Assembly: GCA_005656395.1 (NCBI GenBank)
Contig: SRSI01000078.1
Location: 744,001 to 808,000 of the forward strand
Source: Strongyloides papillosus
Taxonomy: Eukaryota; Nematoda; Chromadorea; Rhabditida; Strongyloididae
DNA length: 64,000 bases
Direction: 5' to 3'
Part shown: piece after piece, positions 43,301 to 54,100 of the stretch
Layout of the letters: each line of letters starts with the position of its first letter
Position numbering within the stretch: position 1 is the first letter of the stretch
Program-made: the position numbers and the translations under genes
The notes under the pieces: model-generated
Told to the model about the DNA's origin: nothing
The model's database searches: none
The model's input: only the letters and a program-made list of their open reading frames with translations

Positions 43301-46300
43301 ATTATTTCTGAATCTCCAATTGACGGAGTCAAACATACAATCACTGAAACTGTTATTACGACAACAAAATATTATGATGATGAAGGTAAAGAATTAGAAT
43401 CACCGGTTGAAATTAAAGAAACTTTTTCTGAATCTCCCATTGATGAAGACAAGCATAAAATCACTGAAACTGTTGTTACGGCAACGAAATATTATGATGA
43501 TGAAGGTAAAGAATTAGAATCACCTATTGAAATTAAAGAAACAGTTTCTAAATCACCAATTGGAGATAAAGAAATTATTTCTGAATTACCAATTGAAGAT
43601 GAAGAACATAAAATCGTTGAAACTATTGTTACAACAACAAAATATTATGACGATGAAGATAAAAAGATTAAATCACCCGAGAGTGAAGAGAAACACAAAA
43701 TTACAGAAGCCGTTTCAGTACCACCAACATTTTATGATGATATCAGTAAAGAAGCTAAAAAAGATTTTAAATCAGACATTCACCATGAACCACTTAGAAA
43801 GGAACCCTTTGTTTTTGATGAAGTTCAACATCGTCCAGAAACCCCAACTTCAGACGAAGAAAATACCTTCAAATCGAAGGAATCTAAGAAGAATGATGTC
43901 ATACCTGAATTCGCACCTTCAACATCATATGATTACATTGGAGGTGATATAGATCAAACAGTAAGTTCCGATGTTGAAAAAGAAACGCTTCATGAACAAC
44001 TGCATTTCGATGAAAGTCACCAACGACCAGAATCCCCAATTTCAGATGATGAACGTAATGTTCCAATTTATTCTGAATATGAAACACCAAAATATGATCA
44101 TAACATTATTGATGAAAAAGAAAAAATTATTCTTGAATCTGATAAAATTCCTGAAGCCATTCAAGAAGAACTAACAATTGATCAAACAAATATTATTGAT
44201 AGTGGAACGAAGTTATTAAAAGATTTTTCACATTTAGAAGCTACTCCATTCTATGCTCCTGAACAGCTTGTAGTAACACCTACTGCTGAGAGTGAACAAT
44301 TTATTGAATCAGATGTATATAAGTTCGAAAATATTTCTGAATCACCCTCAAAAGACGAACAATACCTTGTTGTTGAAACTGTTACAACATCATTAAGTTA
44401 TCGTGATGATTCTGAGAAATGTGTAGCACATTCACCTATAGAAGTAGTTAATGATGGTGATGAGAAAGAAAAATCCACTTTTGAAATTATTCATTCTGAT
44501 ACTAAATCTCCATCCTATGGATTTGTAAATCTGGGTGAAGAAAAAACAAGTCATACCATCGACGAGAGTGATGATAAAGATCTAATAAGGGAAAAATCGG
44601 TTTCACCAAGTAGAAGTTCAATATCTGAGGATCTTGATGTTGAAAAAGAATCACTAATGCGATTTGAGAAAGATATGTCTCTTCCAATTATAGGAAGCGA
44701 AATAGAAGGACGCAGATCCTCAGATATGTTTAAAGATAGTTACATAAAATCAGACTATTCATTTGATGAACCACACTTAAAAGAAGATGAAGAGACAATA
44801 GGTGAAGAGGCACCTATTAAAGAAGATATTCATGAATCTGACTACGTTGTAGTTTCATCCATACAATACAATAAAGATAAAACTGATGACTCTTCATCAA
44901 CTCCATATTCATTAACTAAAGGATCTGAAGAATATATATATCCACCAAAAGAAGATGATGAATTCTTTGCTGGATATAGTATCAAGAAAGAAAAACCCGA
45001 ACAATCAAAAATTTTAGATAAAACTCCAGAGACCATTGACCAAGAAAAAAGTTATGATGTTGAACCATTTGAAGATGAGTTTTTCGCAGGAAGGACAGTA
45101 TCTACTAATGAATCTATAAGTGCCTTTAAAAGCAATGCTTTAGACCAAGAAAACGATGTTGAAGTAGGAGAACCATCAAATGAAGAATTTTTGATTGATC
45201 AAGACAATGAAACAGTTTCACAGAAAATAGATAATTATTCAAATAAGTTAGGTGAAGAAAAATCAGATAATTCTTCTGATGAAAAGCACGAAGATAAAAA
45301 AGACTTGTTTGAAGATGATTTTTTTGCAGGAATCTCAATTAAAAGTGAAAACGTTCCAAGTGATGTGTTATACCACAAAAATATTGTAACAGAAGAAGAA
45401 TATTTACCTGAGGAACCTACAGAACCATCTGAACATAAAGATGATATAGAAGAATGTAGAACTGTTCACACAATTGATGACACCTATCCTACTCAACATG
45501 AACACACTACAATTTCAATTACCGATTCTGAAGAAAGCAGTTTTTCTGAAAAAGAATTCTTTTCTGGTGTTTCAATCAAAAAGTTTTCAGATGAAGAGGA
45601 CGTTCAAGTACAATTTGATAAAAATATTGATAAAAAATTACAAGATGTAAAAGGAAAAACCCCATCAACTTCAGAACATGAATTTTTGACTTCTATTCCA
45701 GTGTCACCTGAACAAAGTGATAATGAAAAGATAGATCCCATCACTTCAAACATAGGGAAAACTTCGGGTGGAAAATTTGATGAAAATAATAAAATTCTAG
45801 AATCCTTGAAGAAAGTTGATGAAAGCTTTGTTCAGGAAAACATTATTGAACATCAAAATATTTCTAAATTAACGGTTCATGATGGAACCGATAGACAGGA
45901 AGAATATATTGCTGATTATGAAAATAAAAAACTCGATTTGGATTATGATACATTACAAGGACAAAAAGAAGTTATTTCAAATGTAATGGAATCTCCTTCT
46001 AAGGATATCCTAGATTTACAAGTTGAAGATATATATCCAACAACAGACGTACCATCGTCTAGTCTAACTGATTTTGTTCAACAATCCCTAAGCTGTATGT
46101 CATCTCCAGAAACAGTTATGAATAAAATTTCTTCTCATATTGATGAAGGAGAAAATAAAAATATATATACAAAAAGTGATGATAATGATTATCAATCACT
46201 CGAAATGTTTGCTGAACAAGAATCAAAAGATATTTTTAAATCAATCTTAGAATCAACAAGCAAACCTGAAGATTCACAATATCAATATATCGAAAAAATA

Positions 46301-49300
46301 GAAGATAAAGATATTATATCACAAAGTGATGAATATATTGAAGAATATGGAGATGTTGATGGTGCAACTTATGATAATATATACGAACAAAAGTCTGACG
46401 ATGAAGGTAAAGGAAAATCTTTATTACCAGAAGAAATCAAAAAATTGGAAGAATTTGCAGAACATGAATCTAAACAAATTGTTGATGAATGTTTTGACCC
46501 ATCAATATCAACTGAATTTTCAAACAAAGTTTTAGAAGAAGTTGTACATGAATTAAATAAGGAAACTGAAATTTTATCACCACATGTTATTGTAAAAAAT
46601 CCTGGAGAAAAAAGACATATGTTTGCTGATACTATTACATCTAAGATAGAAGATACTCATATCAGTGAGAAACCATTTATCGCAGAGGAAACTTCAAGAG
46701 CTGTTGAGAATATAACAAGTCAATTACTGACAGAACTTAAAGGTATCGATGAAACAGAAAAAGAAATTGAAAAGGATACAGAACTTGAATCAGGTATAAT
46801 GAATAAATCATTAATTATGCAAGAAGCTGAAAATATTGTGGACAATATTATGTCGAGTATTAAATTAGAAGACAAACTTCTTGATGACATTATTGATACT
46901 AAAAAGTCACAAGATATCACTTACATGTCCTCACCAATTATAAGTCAAGAAGGAGATCTTAAAGAAGATCTAGTTGACAAAGAACTTGAGAAACAAAATA
47001 TGACCTTGAAAGAGGATGAAATAAAAGAAACTTCTTTAATTACTGATTCCCTTTCTTCTCATCATGAGTCTGAAGATGAAAGTAAGTTGGAAGAATCATT
47101 TGAATTTATTGAAAACCTTGATATTCCACATTTTGATGAATTTCTACATCCACAACAAGTGAAACTTGAACACCTTGAGCAAAGTAAAGAAATATTAAGA
47201 GAATCACCACTCGATGAGATGGCTTTAATTGGAAGAAAATTGTCTTTTTCAAGGATAGGTGAACCAATTGTAGAATCAGAAGATGTCAATATCAAATATG
47301 ATGATGGTGATGAAAATGCAAAAGAAGGAAAAGTCCATGCATCATATTTGGTTAAAGAAAAAATACCTTTCATTTTTGAAGATGAAGAAGTTGAAAAACC
47401 GGAGATAGAAGAAGAAGATGTCTCAATATTTATAGTCGATTCAGAGGATGTATCTGACGAGACAGAAATACCTAAATACCAAGAAGATATAACAACACTT
47501 ATTGTTGATGAAGCAGTTCAACAAGCATATTCAAATATTTTAGATGATCCTTCAAAAGGTATTGATAGTGAAAAAGTGATTAAAGAAGAAACTACTACCC
47601 CAAGCCCAACTAAAATCATTTATTCTTTTAGAGAAGATGATGAAGGTAAACTTTTCAGTGATGATATTACATTTGACTCACATCAAATGGTAGAGGAGGA
47701 ACCAGAAGATGATTTCTTAACAAGAGATATCCCATATCAAAGTACATTCAGAGTAGAAGAACATCAGGAGGTACCTGAAGATCCCATGACATCATCCATT
47801 TTCATCCAGCAAGAAGATAAACTCATTTTTGAAAAAGATAATAGTAAAGTTCATTCATCAGCCACAACTTCACCAAATCCATTTATGACAGAGGAAGAAC
47901 TAAAGGAATACAAAACATTCCTTTTAACAGATTCTGAAAGTATAGATGATCTTAGTGGTGGAAATAGTAAAACAAAGATGGATGAATTTAAATATCAAAA
48001 AGAAGATCCAGAAATTTTAATAAAAGAAAGCGAAATAATGGCTGAGGATAGAGGAATAGAATTACCATCAACACTCCTTCAAGATATTCAAGAAGATGAA
48101 AAACTTTTGTTTGATGATCTTGATGATGATATTCCAGATAAATCTCAATTGATAGAGTTAAGTGATTCTGAAGAAGAAGGTGATTTAAAAGATGAAGTAA
48201 AATTAGATTTCTTTGGGTTAGAGAATCAACCAATGAAATTATCTAAATCTCAATCTACCGGTATATCAACTGATGTAGAATCCCCACAAACAGTTATTGA
48301 CAAATTTGAGGAACTTGAGAAAGACCTTGCATTTGAGAAAGAGAGTGCTGAAGTTAGAAAATCAACACCAATTAGTGAAAATATTATGAAACAATCAGTT
48401 GATTCTCTAAATGAACAAGAAATAACACCATCAACTGATTCTGGAAGTAATATTATTGATAACTTTGTTATTGATGACAAATCACTTGAAAGAAGAGTTA
48501 GTACCTCATCAGATAAAAATAATCATTTCACTAGACCTAAAACACATCAATCATGTGATAATGTCTCAGAAAGCAGTTTACAAGAATTTGAAAGATTAGA
48601 AGCTGAGATATTTAAAAAAAGTGGTGATGTCTCTCCATCATCTGATGATAGTGAAGGAGGAAAATCCCGTATCTCTGATGATAGAGCTGGATCCAGGAAT
48701 AGTCTTAATGAATTTGAAAGGTTAGAAAAAGAATTAGCTGACCCACCAAATGAAAGTAATGAGGTAATGATGCTTAGTTACATTCGTGAAGAATCAGAAT
48801 ATGAAGATATGAGTATTAAGGAGGATGAAGAAAATGTTGATTCATTGAACGACAATTCTTCTGAAAACCAAAGACAATCTGAGAATGACAACAAAAATGT
48901 AGAAGATGATAATCTAATTATAGCTGATAGTTTAGAACAAATACCACAAATTCCATCAATACTAGAGACATCAATTGATTCATTAGAAGTTTCAAATGTA
49001 TATTGTATTGATGATGATGAAAGAAATCAAGAACATGAATCAAAATATGAGGATGAATTTGATAGAGAGCCGAGATCAATAGGTGGAACTATAATTGAGG
49101 CTCATGCAATCCCTAGTAGTGAAGCGTTAGATAATGATTCCTTATTAGGATTTTCATCTTCTAATCAAACGGAAGACTCAAATACATATACATCTCAAAA
49201 TACAGAAGACACATTCCAAGAGTACCATGATGATGACAAGGATTCTCTCGAAGGTGATTTAACAATAGTTGGCGGTAATGTTCCAACAACCATAACAACA

Positions 49301-49516
49301 TTTAAATCTACCAAGATATCACCTGATGGGAATACAGAAGTCATATCAAGACGTGTACTCACCAAAGTTACTGATCCCATCATTTGTAGGGTCAAATTCA
49401 CTGGAACAGAGAGTGAAGAAAGACTCCAATCTCTAAACCCAAATATGAGTGTAGAGACAACTGATGCTGAAGGGAATGTTACAACTACTGTAAAACATGA
49501 ACAATCCAAACAATAA
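22353..49516 (+). CDS. unc-44: giant ankyrin, UNC-44 type
   Basis: Core exons are 22353-22838, 22884-23039, 23089-24982, 25725-26007 and 26243-28503. Phase-1 exons 31667-31828 and 31880-31933 then lead to the giant exon 32970-49516. The lengths sum to 21,843 nt, one open frame of 7,280 aa. Ankyrins link membrane proteins to spectrin; UNC-44 organises axons and neuronal polarity with UNC-33 and UNC-119. Domains: 24 ankyrin repeats (~33-830), first ZU5 from ~940 with the spectrin-binding [11 protein letters not shown], second ZU5, UPA, and a death domain (~1430-1520, around [11 protein letters not shown]). From ~1766 to the end is a disordered acidic Ser/Thr/Glu/Pro-rich tail. ATG 22353 is the first Met of the open frame. 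AATAAA follows at 49893. C. elegans UNC-44 also has a very large Ser/Thr/Glu/Pro-repeat isoform, so the architecture is conserved, while the repeat array here is highly amplified. Confidence 0.93.
25018..25724 (+). other. ankyrin intron 3 (24983-25724)
   Basis: A 742-nt intron between the ankyrin repeats and the linker to ZU5. It contains a short open stretch, about 25141-25209, ending in a perfect ATA|GTAAGT donor, but its phase does not match the flanking exons. I see nothing else in it. Confidence 0.4.
26243..28503 (+). other. unc-44: ankyrin exon 5: ZU5-ZU5-UPA-death domain
   Basis: This exon encodes the whole spectrin-binding and death-domain core in one piece. It begins by completing a Ser codon (AG|T) and then reads [20 protein letters not shown]. 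It ends in phase 1 (GAA G|GTAAGT), the same phase as every downstream alternative exon, so it is the hub from which short, medium and giant tails can be spliced. Confidence 0.9.
29426..29706 (+). CDS. unc-44: ankyrin alternative terminal exon (short isoform)
   Basis: The acceptor ATCATTTCAG ends at 29425. Phase-1 entry continues exon 5 as [11 protein letters not shown] and runs 93 codons to TAG at 29704-29706, ending SYEHDSA. Spliced to exons 1-5 it gives a 1,786-aa ankyrin of conventional length. An internal AAAG|GTAGCT at 29681 would make it a 255-nt phase-1 cassette joining 31667 instead. The donor is weak, so the terminal-exon reading is preferred. Confidence 0.65.
29707..31055 (+). other. 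AT-rich stretch inside ankyrin intron
   Basis: Probably the 3' UTR of the short isoform followed by intron and the upstream region of the small ORF at 31056. I see no further exon in it. Confidence 0.4.
31056..31484 (+). CDS. unrecognised 142-aa ORF inside an ankyrin intron
   Basis: A complete ATG-to-TAA ORF with coding-like composition in an otherwise non-coding intron. The middle part ([18 protein letters not shown]... to ...[12 protein letters not shown]) looks like a small helical domain, followed by a Ser/Thr-rich tail. I do not recognise it. Either it is an independent gene nested in unc-44 on the same strand, or it is an alternative first exon. A GTGCGT donor inside its last codons (after phase 1) would join the phase-1 exon at 31667 and give a tail-only ankyrin product without ankyrin repeats. 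No clear acceptor precedes the ATG. Confidence 0.5.
   Translation: MNPNKEISIPIFNLNNDNKNKNSVLTDLEQNYSHFNGMMSQIKAAPYYDEDKFLLVVKRIMDLEEELKISGINVPKDEALFEKIVLAMLKDYPNTDLQIVATSSRRITTTKMSYDESTPGMDNKSDDEVMKTQRKLLDEICA
31667..31828 (+). other. unc-44: ankyrin phase-1 cassette exon A
   Basis: 162 nt, acceptor ATTTTTTAG, donor GTATGT. It enters and leaves in phase 1 and adds 54 residues ([11 protein letters not shown]... to ...TTQTTSLPE). Skipping it keeps the frame. Confidence 0.75.
31880..31933 (+). other. unc-44: ankyrin phase-1 microexon B
   Basis: 54 nt, acceptor ATATTTAG, donor GTGAGT. It adds 18 residues ([18 protein letters not shown]) and is symmetric in phase 1, so inclusion is optional without a frame change. 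Confidence 0.7.
32379..32488 (+). CDS. unc-44: candidate ankyrin alternative terminal exon (C-terminus KKSV)
   Basis: An acceptor TAATTCAG ends at 32378. Entering in phase 1 from microexon B gives 36 residues starting [11 protein letters not shown] and ending SSINKKSV, then TAA at 32486-32488. AATAAA-like signals follow near 32520-32540. Joined to the core, exon A and exon B it would make a 1,801-aa isoform with a tail different from both other ends. It is too short to stand out in an ORF scan. The support is phase match, acceptor and downstream poly(A) signals only. Confidence 0.5.
35020..41410 (+). repeat. coding tandem array 1 (Ser/Thr/Glu/Pro modules)
   Basis: About 33 modules built on [20 protein letters not shown]. 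Each is followed by a variable number of 12-residue blocks of the type [12 protein letters not shown], then a PIDEDKH or PIGDESHK hinge. Module lengths differ by whole 36-nt blocks; unit spacings of 372, 405, 558 and 591 nt are seen, all multiples of three. The DNA is nearly identical even at silent sites between copies, for example 39079-39483 against 39484-39888. Confidence 0.92.
41337..41875 (+). repeat. duplicated unique block, copy 1
   Basis: It encodes [20 protein letters not shown] through [20 protein letters not shown] and [17 protein letters not shown] to DEKEKII. It is nearly identical to the block 2,268 nt downstream. Confidence 0.9.
42600..43690 (+). repeat. coding tandem array 2
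   Basis: About seven further modules of the same [10 protein letters not shown] / ESPIEVKE type as array 1, with slightly more divergent edges ([15 protein letters not shown] at the start). It is separated from array 1 by about 1.2 kb of non-array coding DNA. Confidence 0.9.
43605..44143 (+). repeat. duplicated unique block, copy 2
   Basis: Second copy of the block at 41337-41875, offset 2,268 nt (756 codons), with only scattered substitutions (for example EFKKNDV against ESKKNDV). Confidence 0.9.
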
Positions 49517-51124
49517 ATTTAATATACTATAAATATATATGGAGTATTAAACATTTGTCATAGTTTAGAAGCAGTCCAAGAATTATGATAAATATTTTGC
49601 TTACTAACAAAAAGAGGCTATTTAATATTACCTCGTCGCATAAAATTTAATAATCTCGTTATATCAAAAATATATTTTTTACCTTAAAAAACGAGAAAAA
49701 ATTAAAAAAATCAAGTTTGCTTATTATTCAGAAATCTCTAACATCTAATTATATTTTGCTTGTTTATTTAATTTAATCGTTATTGTTTCCTATCAATTTT
49801 ATTCAATATATACGTGTCAATACATTGTTAAGCTTAGTCAAAAAAAAAAAAAACCAGAAAGTAAATCAGAATTATAATACTATTTACGGAGAAATAAATG
49901 AAATGAATATGTGGTTTTAGAGGATGAATAATAAGGATTATTTTTTAATAATAACAATTAACATGCAATTTTTTCAAAACGTTTTAAAAATTTGACACCA
50001 CTTCTGAAAATGAGATAAAAAAATTATTGTTATTTTATATTGGTACAAATTTTCCGAGGTAGTAATATGATACAAGAGAATATCTGGTCACAATTATAAT
50101 TTTATTCATCATGATAAAAAGAGCTTTTATTTTTAAAACAAGATATTATTAATATAATTTTAAATATTAATTTTTTTTTTTACAATATTTTGCTATATTT
50201 AATTTTGCTAATTAAACATAATTTTTACTATATGCTTTATATAATTAATAAAATATGAATAAAAAATACCATATGTGCGTTAAATTCTTTTAAATAAAGT
50301 GATTATTCATGATTCCTAAAATTTAACCTTTCAAAATTATTCCTATTCAAATGAAAGTTTGACAGGAATTTGTTAGTTTATTTGAATTTTAATATAAAAA
50401 CGTAATTTGAATGTGCGTAGTAAACAATTTTTTAACTACATATTTATATGGCCATAGAATATACTAAAATTTTCTGCCACAATATTTAACAAAGTTTATT
50501 ATTCTACGCATCTAATTTGTATTTTACTATAAAATAATTGAATTAACAATTATAAATAAATATATAAACATTATGAACCACATAACTATTAAGTTTTATA
50601 TGTTTTAACTTAAAAAACGATAATATAACATCTATGCAAATTGTTTTATGAAAACATTTATATTTATATGTTTTAAACGTTAACATTTTCTACTTATTAA
50701 AATATCTTTTTACTACTTTTAAAAATAGTATCTTTTAATATATCTTATAATTAACAAATTCATTTTTCATAATTGGTGAAATGTAGTAGTTTTAAAATAT
50801 ATAAATGGTTAATTAAACATCACTATAATATGTTTTTTAACGTATTCTTATATTGATTAATTTAAAAAACATTTTAAAAGAGTAAAAAATTGATCTATAT
50901 AGTGAATATGTATGTTTATACAACTGTTTATTATTATGAAATGATTACTTGCAAAGTTATTCACATTATTACAGCAATGCGCAGTTAATTTAAGGCCGCG
51001 ACTGTCTTTTTCAACATAAATGGCATAAAATGATTTGTCTAATATATACTTAGTTTTTTTTCCTAAACTTTATTATTACTATTTTATTTAATTATTTTTC
51101 TTCATTATTTCAAAATATTTTTAG
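49517..51124. other. intergenic, AT-rich
   Basis: Contains the ankyrin 3' UTR (AATAAA 49893-49898) and otherwise featureless AT-rich DNA. It ends with the TATTTTTAG acceptor that directly abuts the next ATG. Confidence 0.5.
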
Positions 51125-54100
51125 ATGGCTATGTTAAAAGTATCTGAGATATCTCCTCATATTGAAAGGAATAGAATGATTAATATTAATGGATATAAGG
51201 AGAATGGATTAGACAAATATATTGTTAGTTTAAAAAAAAAGTTTGATTTATAACAATTATTAATTTTAGTTATATGTGATAAATGTTTGCATAGGTGATT
51301 GTCAATGGAGTGTAGAGAAGAGGTACAATGATTTTGTCAAATTTGATAAAACTCGTTTTCCTAACCAAAAAAAATCAAATTTACCAAAGAAAAAATTTAT
51401 TGGAAATAAAGATCCCATATTTTTAGGAGAAAGGAAAGTAGAATTAGAGAGGTACCTAAGAACAGTTATAGAGGATGAACTTCAACTGTGTAAGAAGGAA
51501 AATAAACATAATATTAACAAAATAACTGCACGATTTCTGGATTTTCATCAATATGTAAGTTTATGATAAAAAATATATTATAATATAGACACATCAAAAA
51601 GTATAATGAAAAATTATCTCGTGTCTTCAACATTAAATCATAATAAAAAAAGTAAAATTATAACTGGCTTTCGAAGGAGTTTAAGTCACTATCAGATTCT
51701 TCATTAGACATAGAGACAACTTTTGTTGATTTATGTAACTCCACAACAGAATATATTCTTTTCTCTCTCCAATATTGTAAACCATTCCATAAATTTCTTG
51801 TTCCAATATAAATTGATAGTATATTTTTTAAAATAAATATACTGATATCATACTTCTCACCAACTTTTTTAAGTTTAAATAAATAATAAAGGTAGCTTCT
51901 TATACCTAGATATGGGCCATTAACAAGTAATATATAAAAATATCCCCATATTTTGGTGGAACAAAAAAACTTTTCTGATATCTTAGTATATTTCATTGGG
52001 AGAAGTGTGAATGATGGGAGAATTAAATTGAGGCATACTAAAACTAAAATGCAATACCTTAAAAGCAAACTTAGTTTCCAAACATTTTTCTAAAAAAAAA
52101 TTATAAATTTAAAATACATTAAAATATTTTTAAAATACCTCATTTTCAAAGAGTAAATCTAATATTGAAATAGTATCTAGGATATCTAAACATCTACTAT
52201 TAAAAATATTATCTATACTAATTTGTCTTTTACTTGTCAATGACGTATAATGATTTGCTTCAAGTAAGGTAACGAAAATAAAGATTGATAATCCAATTGT
52301 TAACTTATAAAGATGGTCATCAAATACCTTCTCATAATTTTCAAGTGGTTGAGGGATTAAATTCTGATAAAAATACATAAATGTTATGATTATTTTAAGT
52401 GATAGAATAAAGGAGTAAATTAACCACAATATCCATGTATTTTTTAAAAGACCATCTCTTGTATAATTTTCACGCATATATTTTTGATTTTTTCTTATTT
52501 GGGCAATTGTTGTAAAAATTATAAAAAAAATTAAAACGACATCAGGAATTGAGATACTATAAAAAAATTGATTACGTAAATTTTTAACACAAAATTGAGA
52601 TAAAATAAAACTTTGTATAGATATTAATATTATACATGTTATTAATGCAGCTGAATCAACTATACAACGGCAATATCTTCCTAAAAAATAGAAAATAAAA
52701 AAAAATAAATAAAATTTTTTACCTGGTACCACATTCATTATACACAAATAGTTTTTTTCACCAAATGAATGACAAAAAGTTTTGTTTGTTAAATAGTATA
52801 CAGTTGCTTATTATATCTTTACTTATAATAAAATATTTCTATATCCAGGTGGTTGAAATTTGGTAATCGAAGGTTAAATATTTTTTTATAATGCTATAAT
52901 TTAGAAATTATTATTTAACTTTATTTATCTACAAAATTAGTACAAATAACGTATATATAAATATTTAATTTTTGGTACTTCAAAACAACGATTCTTATAT
53001 AATTAAACAATTTTTTTTCACAGGAAATTCATTCAATTGTAGAAGATTTATGTGAGCAATTAGCAGCTAAAGGATCAAAATGGCTAGAAGAGAATGAAAA
53101 AAAACCCAAATATTTTGAGTTTACTGCAATAGAGATATATTCAATTGCACAAAGGATTATGCTACCAATTCCAACATGTAATGGTAAGTATTTGATAAAA
53201 AAAAAACTAAATTTTAGAGAAAATATTTAACACTCAAGGTATCAAAAGAACTTTCTCATACACTTAATTATTTTCTATAGGAATGCTAAAAAACCAATTA
53301 TTGTGTTAGTGTGATTTAACAAAAAAAATCAGTAGGGGGTAAGTTAATTTGTATATTTTTAAATAAATGACAAAAAAAATTTATTTTTTTTTTAAAAATT
53401 ATTTGGTACCTTTAGTGTTAACAAAAAAATTATTATATTAAATTAAATAAAATTTTATTTAAGATAATGATTATGAAACTGATGTCTCACATGTAATGGA
53501 CTTTTTATCTAGTATTCGTAATTTAAAGATAAAAGGGTCGAAGAATTTTGTTGACAATTCAAATATCTTGTCAAATACACTTCCGCTTAATCTTCACTTT
53601 ATCAGAAACCTCAATGCTCTTTGGGTAAGTAGTAATAGTAGTTAGAGGAGTAATAAAAGTAAAGAAAGTATCTGAGAAAATATTCATCATATTATAATGT
53701 TTATGATTGTTGATTATAATTATTTATAAAATAATATTTCAGTTAACAGATGGTGATGTTCGTATGTTAGGAGGGTTAGATCGCGTAAAAAAAACGTTAA
53801 CAAGAATTACAATTTATTATAGTATGAAAAAACTTAGTGATTTGTTTGGAAAAGACTTAAAAAAATCATTAAAAGAAAACTCAAACTGGGATGCTTTGAA
53901 AGATGCTGATTTTTCTTTTAATGAATGTACTGACATAGATGAGTCCATTGTTGTTCTAACTTCTTTAGTTAGACTATCTTTAAACTATAATCAAATAAAT
54001 TCAATAGGTAATTCGCTTCACCATTTGACACATTTAACTGAATTAAATTTATCAAATAACTGCATATCAAACATCGACAATTGGCATCTTAAACTTGGGA

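Larger units (their letters stand above)
32970..49516 (+). other. unc-44: ankyrin giant exon, 16.5 kb
   Basis: One uninterrupted coding exon of 16,547 nt (about 5,514 codons), acceptor TATGTTTTAG and phase-1 entry. Order: an acidic unique head; repeat array 1 (about 35020-41410); a unique block; repeat array 2 (42600-43690); a second copy of the unique block; then a long unique tail. The tail carries four FFAG-type motifs (44960-45570) and three EFERLE-type motifs (48295-48755). The last ~80 residues change character ([18 protein letters not shown], then [13 protein letters not shown]...) and look like an ordered, conserved terminal segment. It lacks cysteine and tryptophan almost throughout, as expected of an extended spacer-like chain. 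Confidence 0.92.

Noticed and set aside
35665..43344. Many antisense and +2-frame ORFs of 63-141 codons with repetitive [13 protein letters not shown] or [10 protein letters not shown] type products
   Set aside because: They are shadows of the in-frame coding array. They recur with the module period, start at arbitrary codons and have no splice or start context.
35020..43690. Regular direct repeats resembling a CRISPR array
   Set aside because: The repeats and the sequence between them are one continuous coding frame in a eukaryotic gene, and the units are multiples of 36 nt without unique spacers.
50057..50075. GAGGTAGTAATATGA, similar to the let-7 family seed
   Set aside because: The first base is C rather than T and no complementary arm occurs nearby, so no hairpin precursor is supported.
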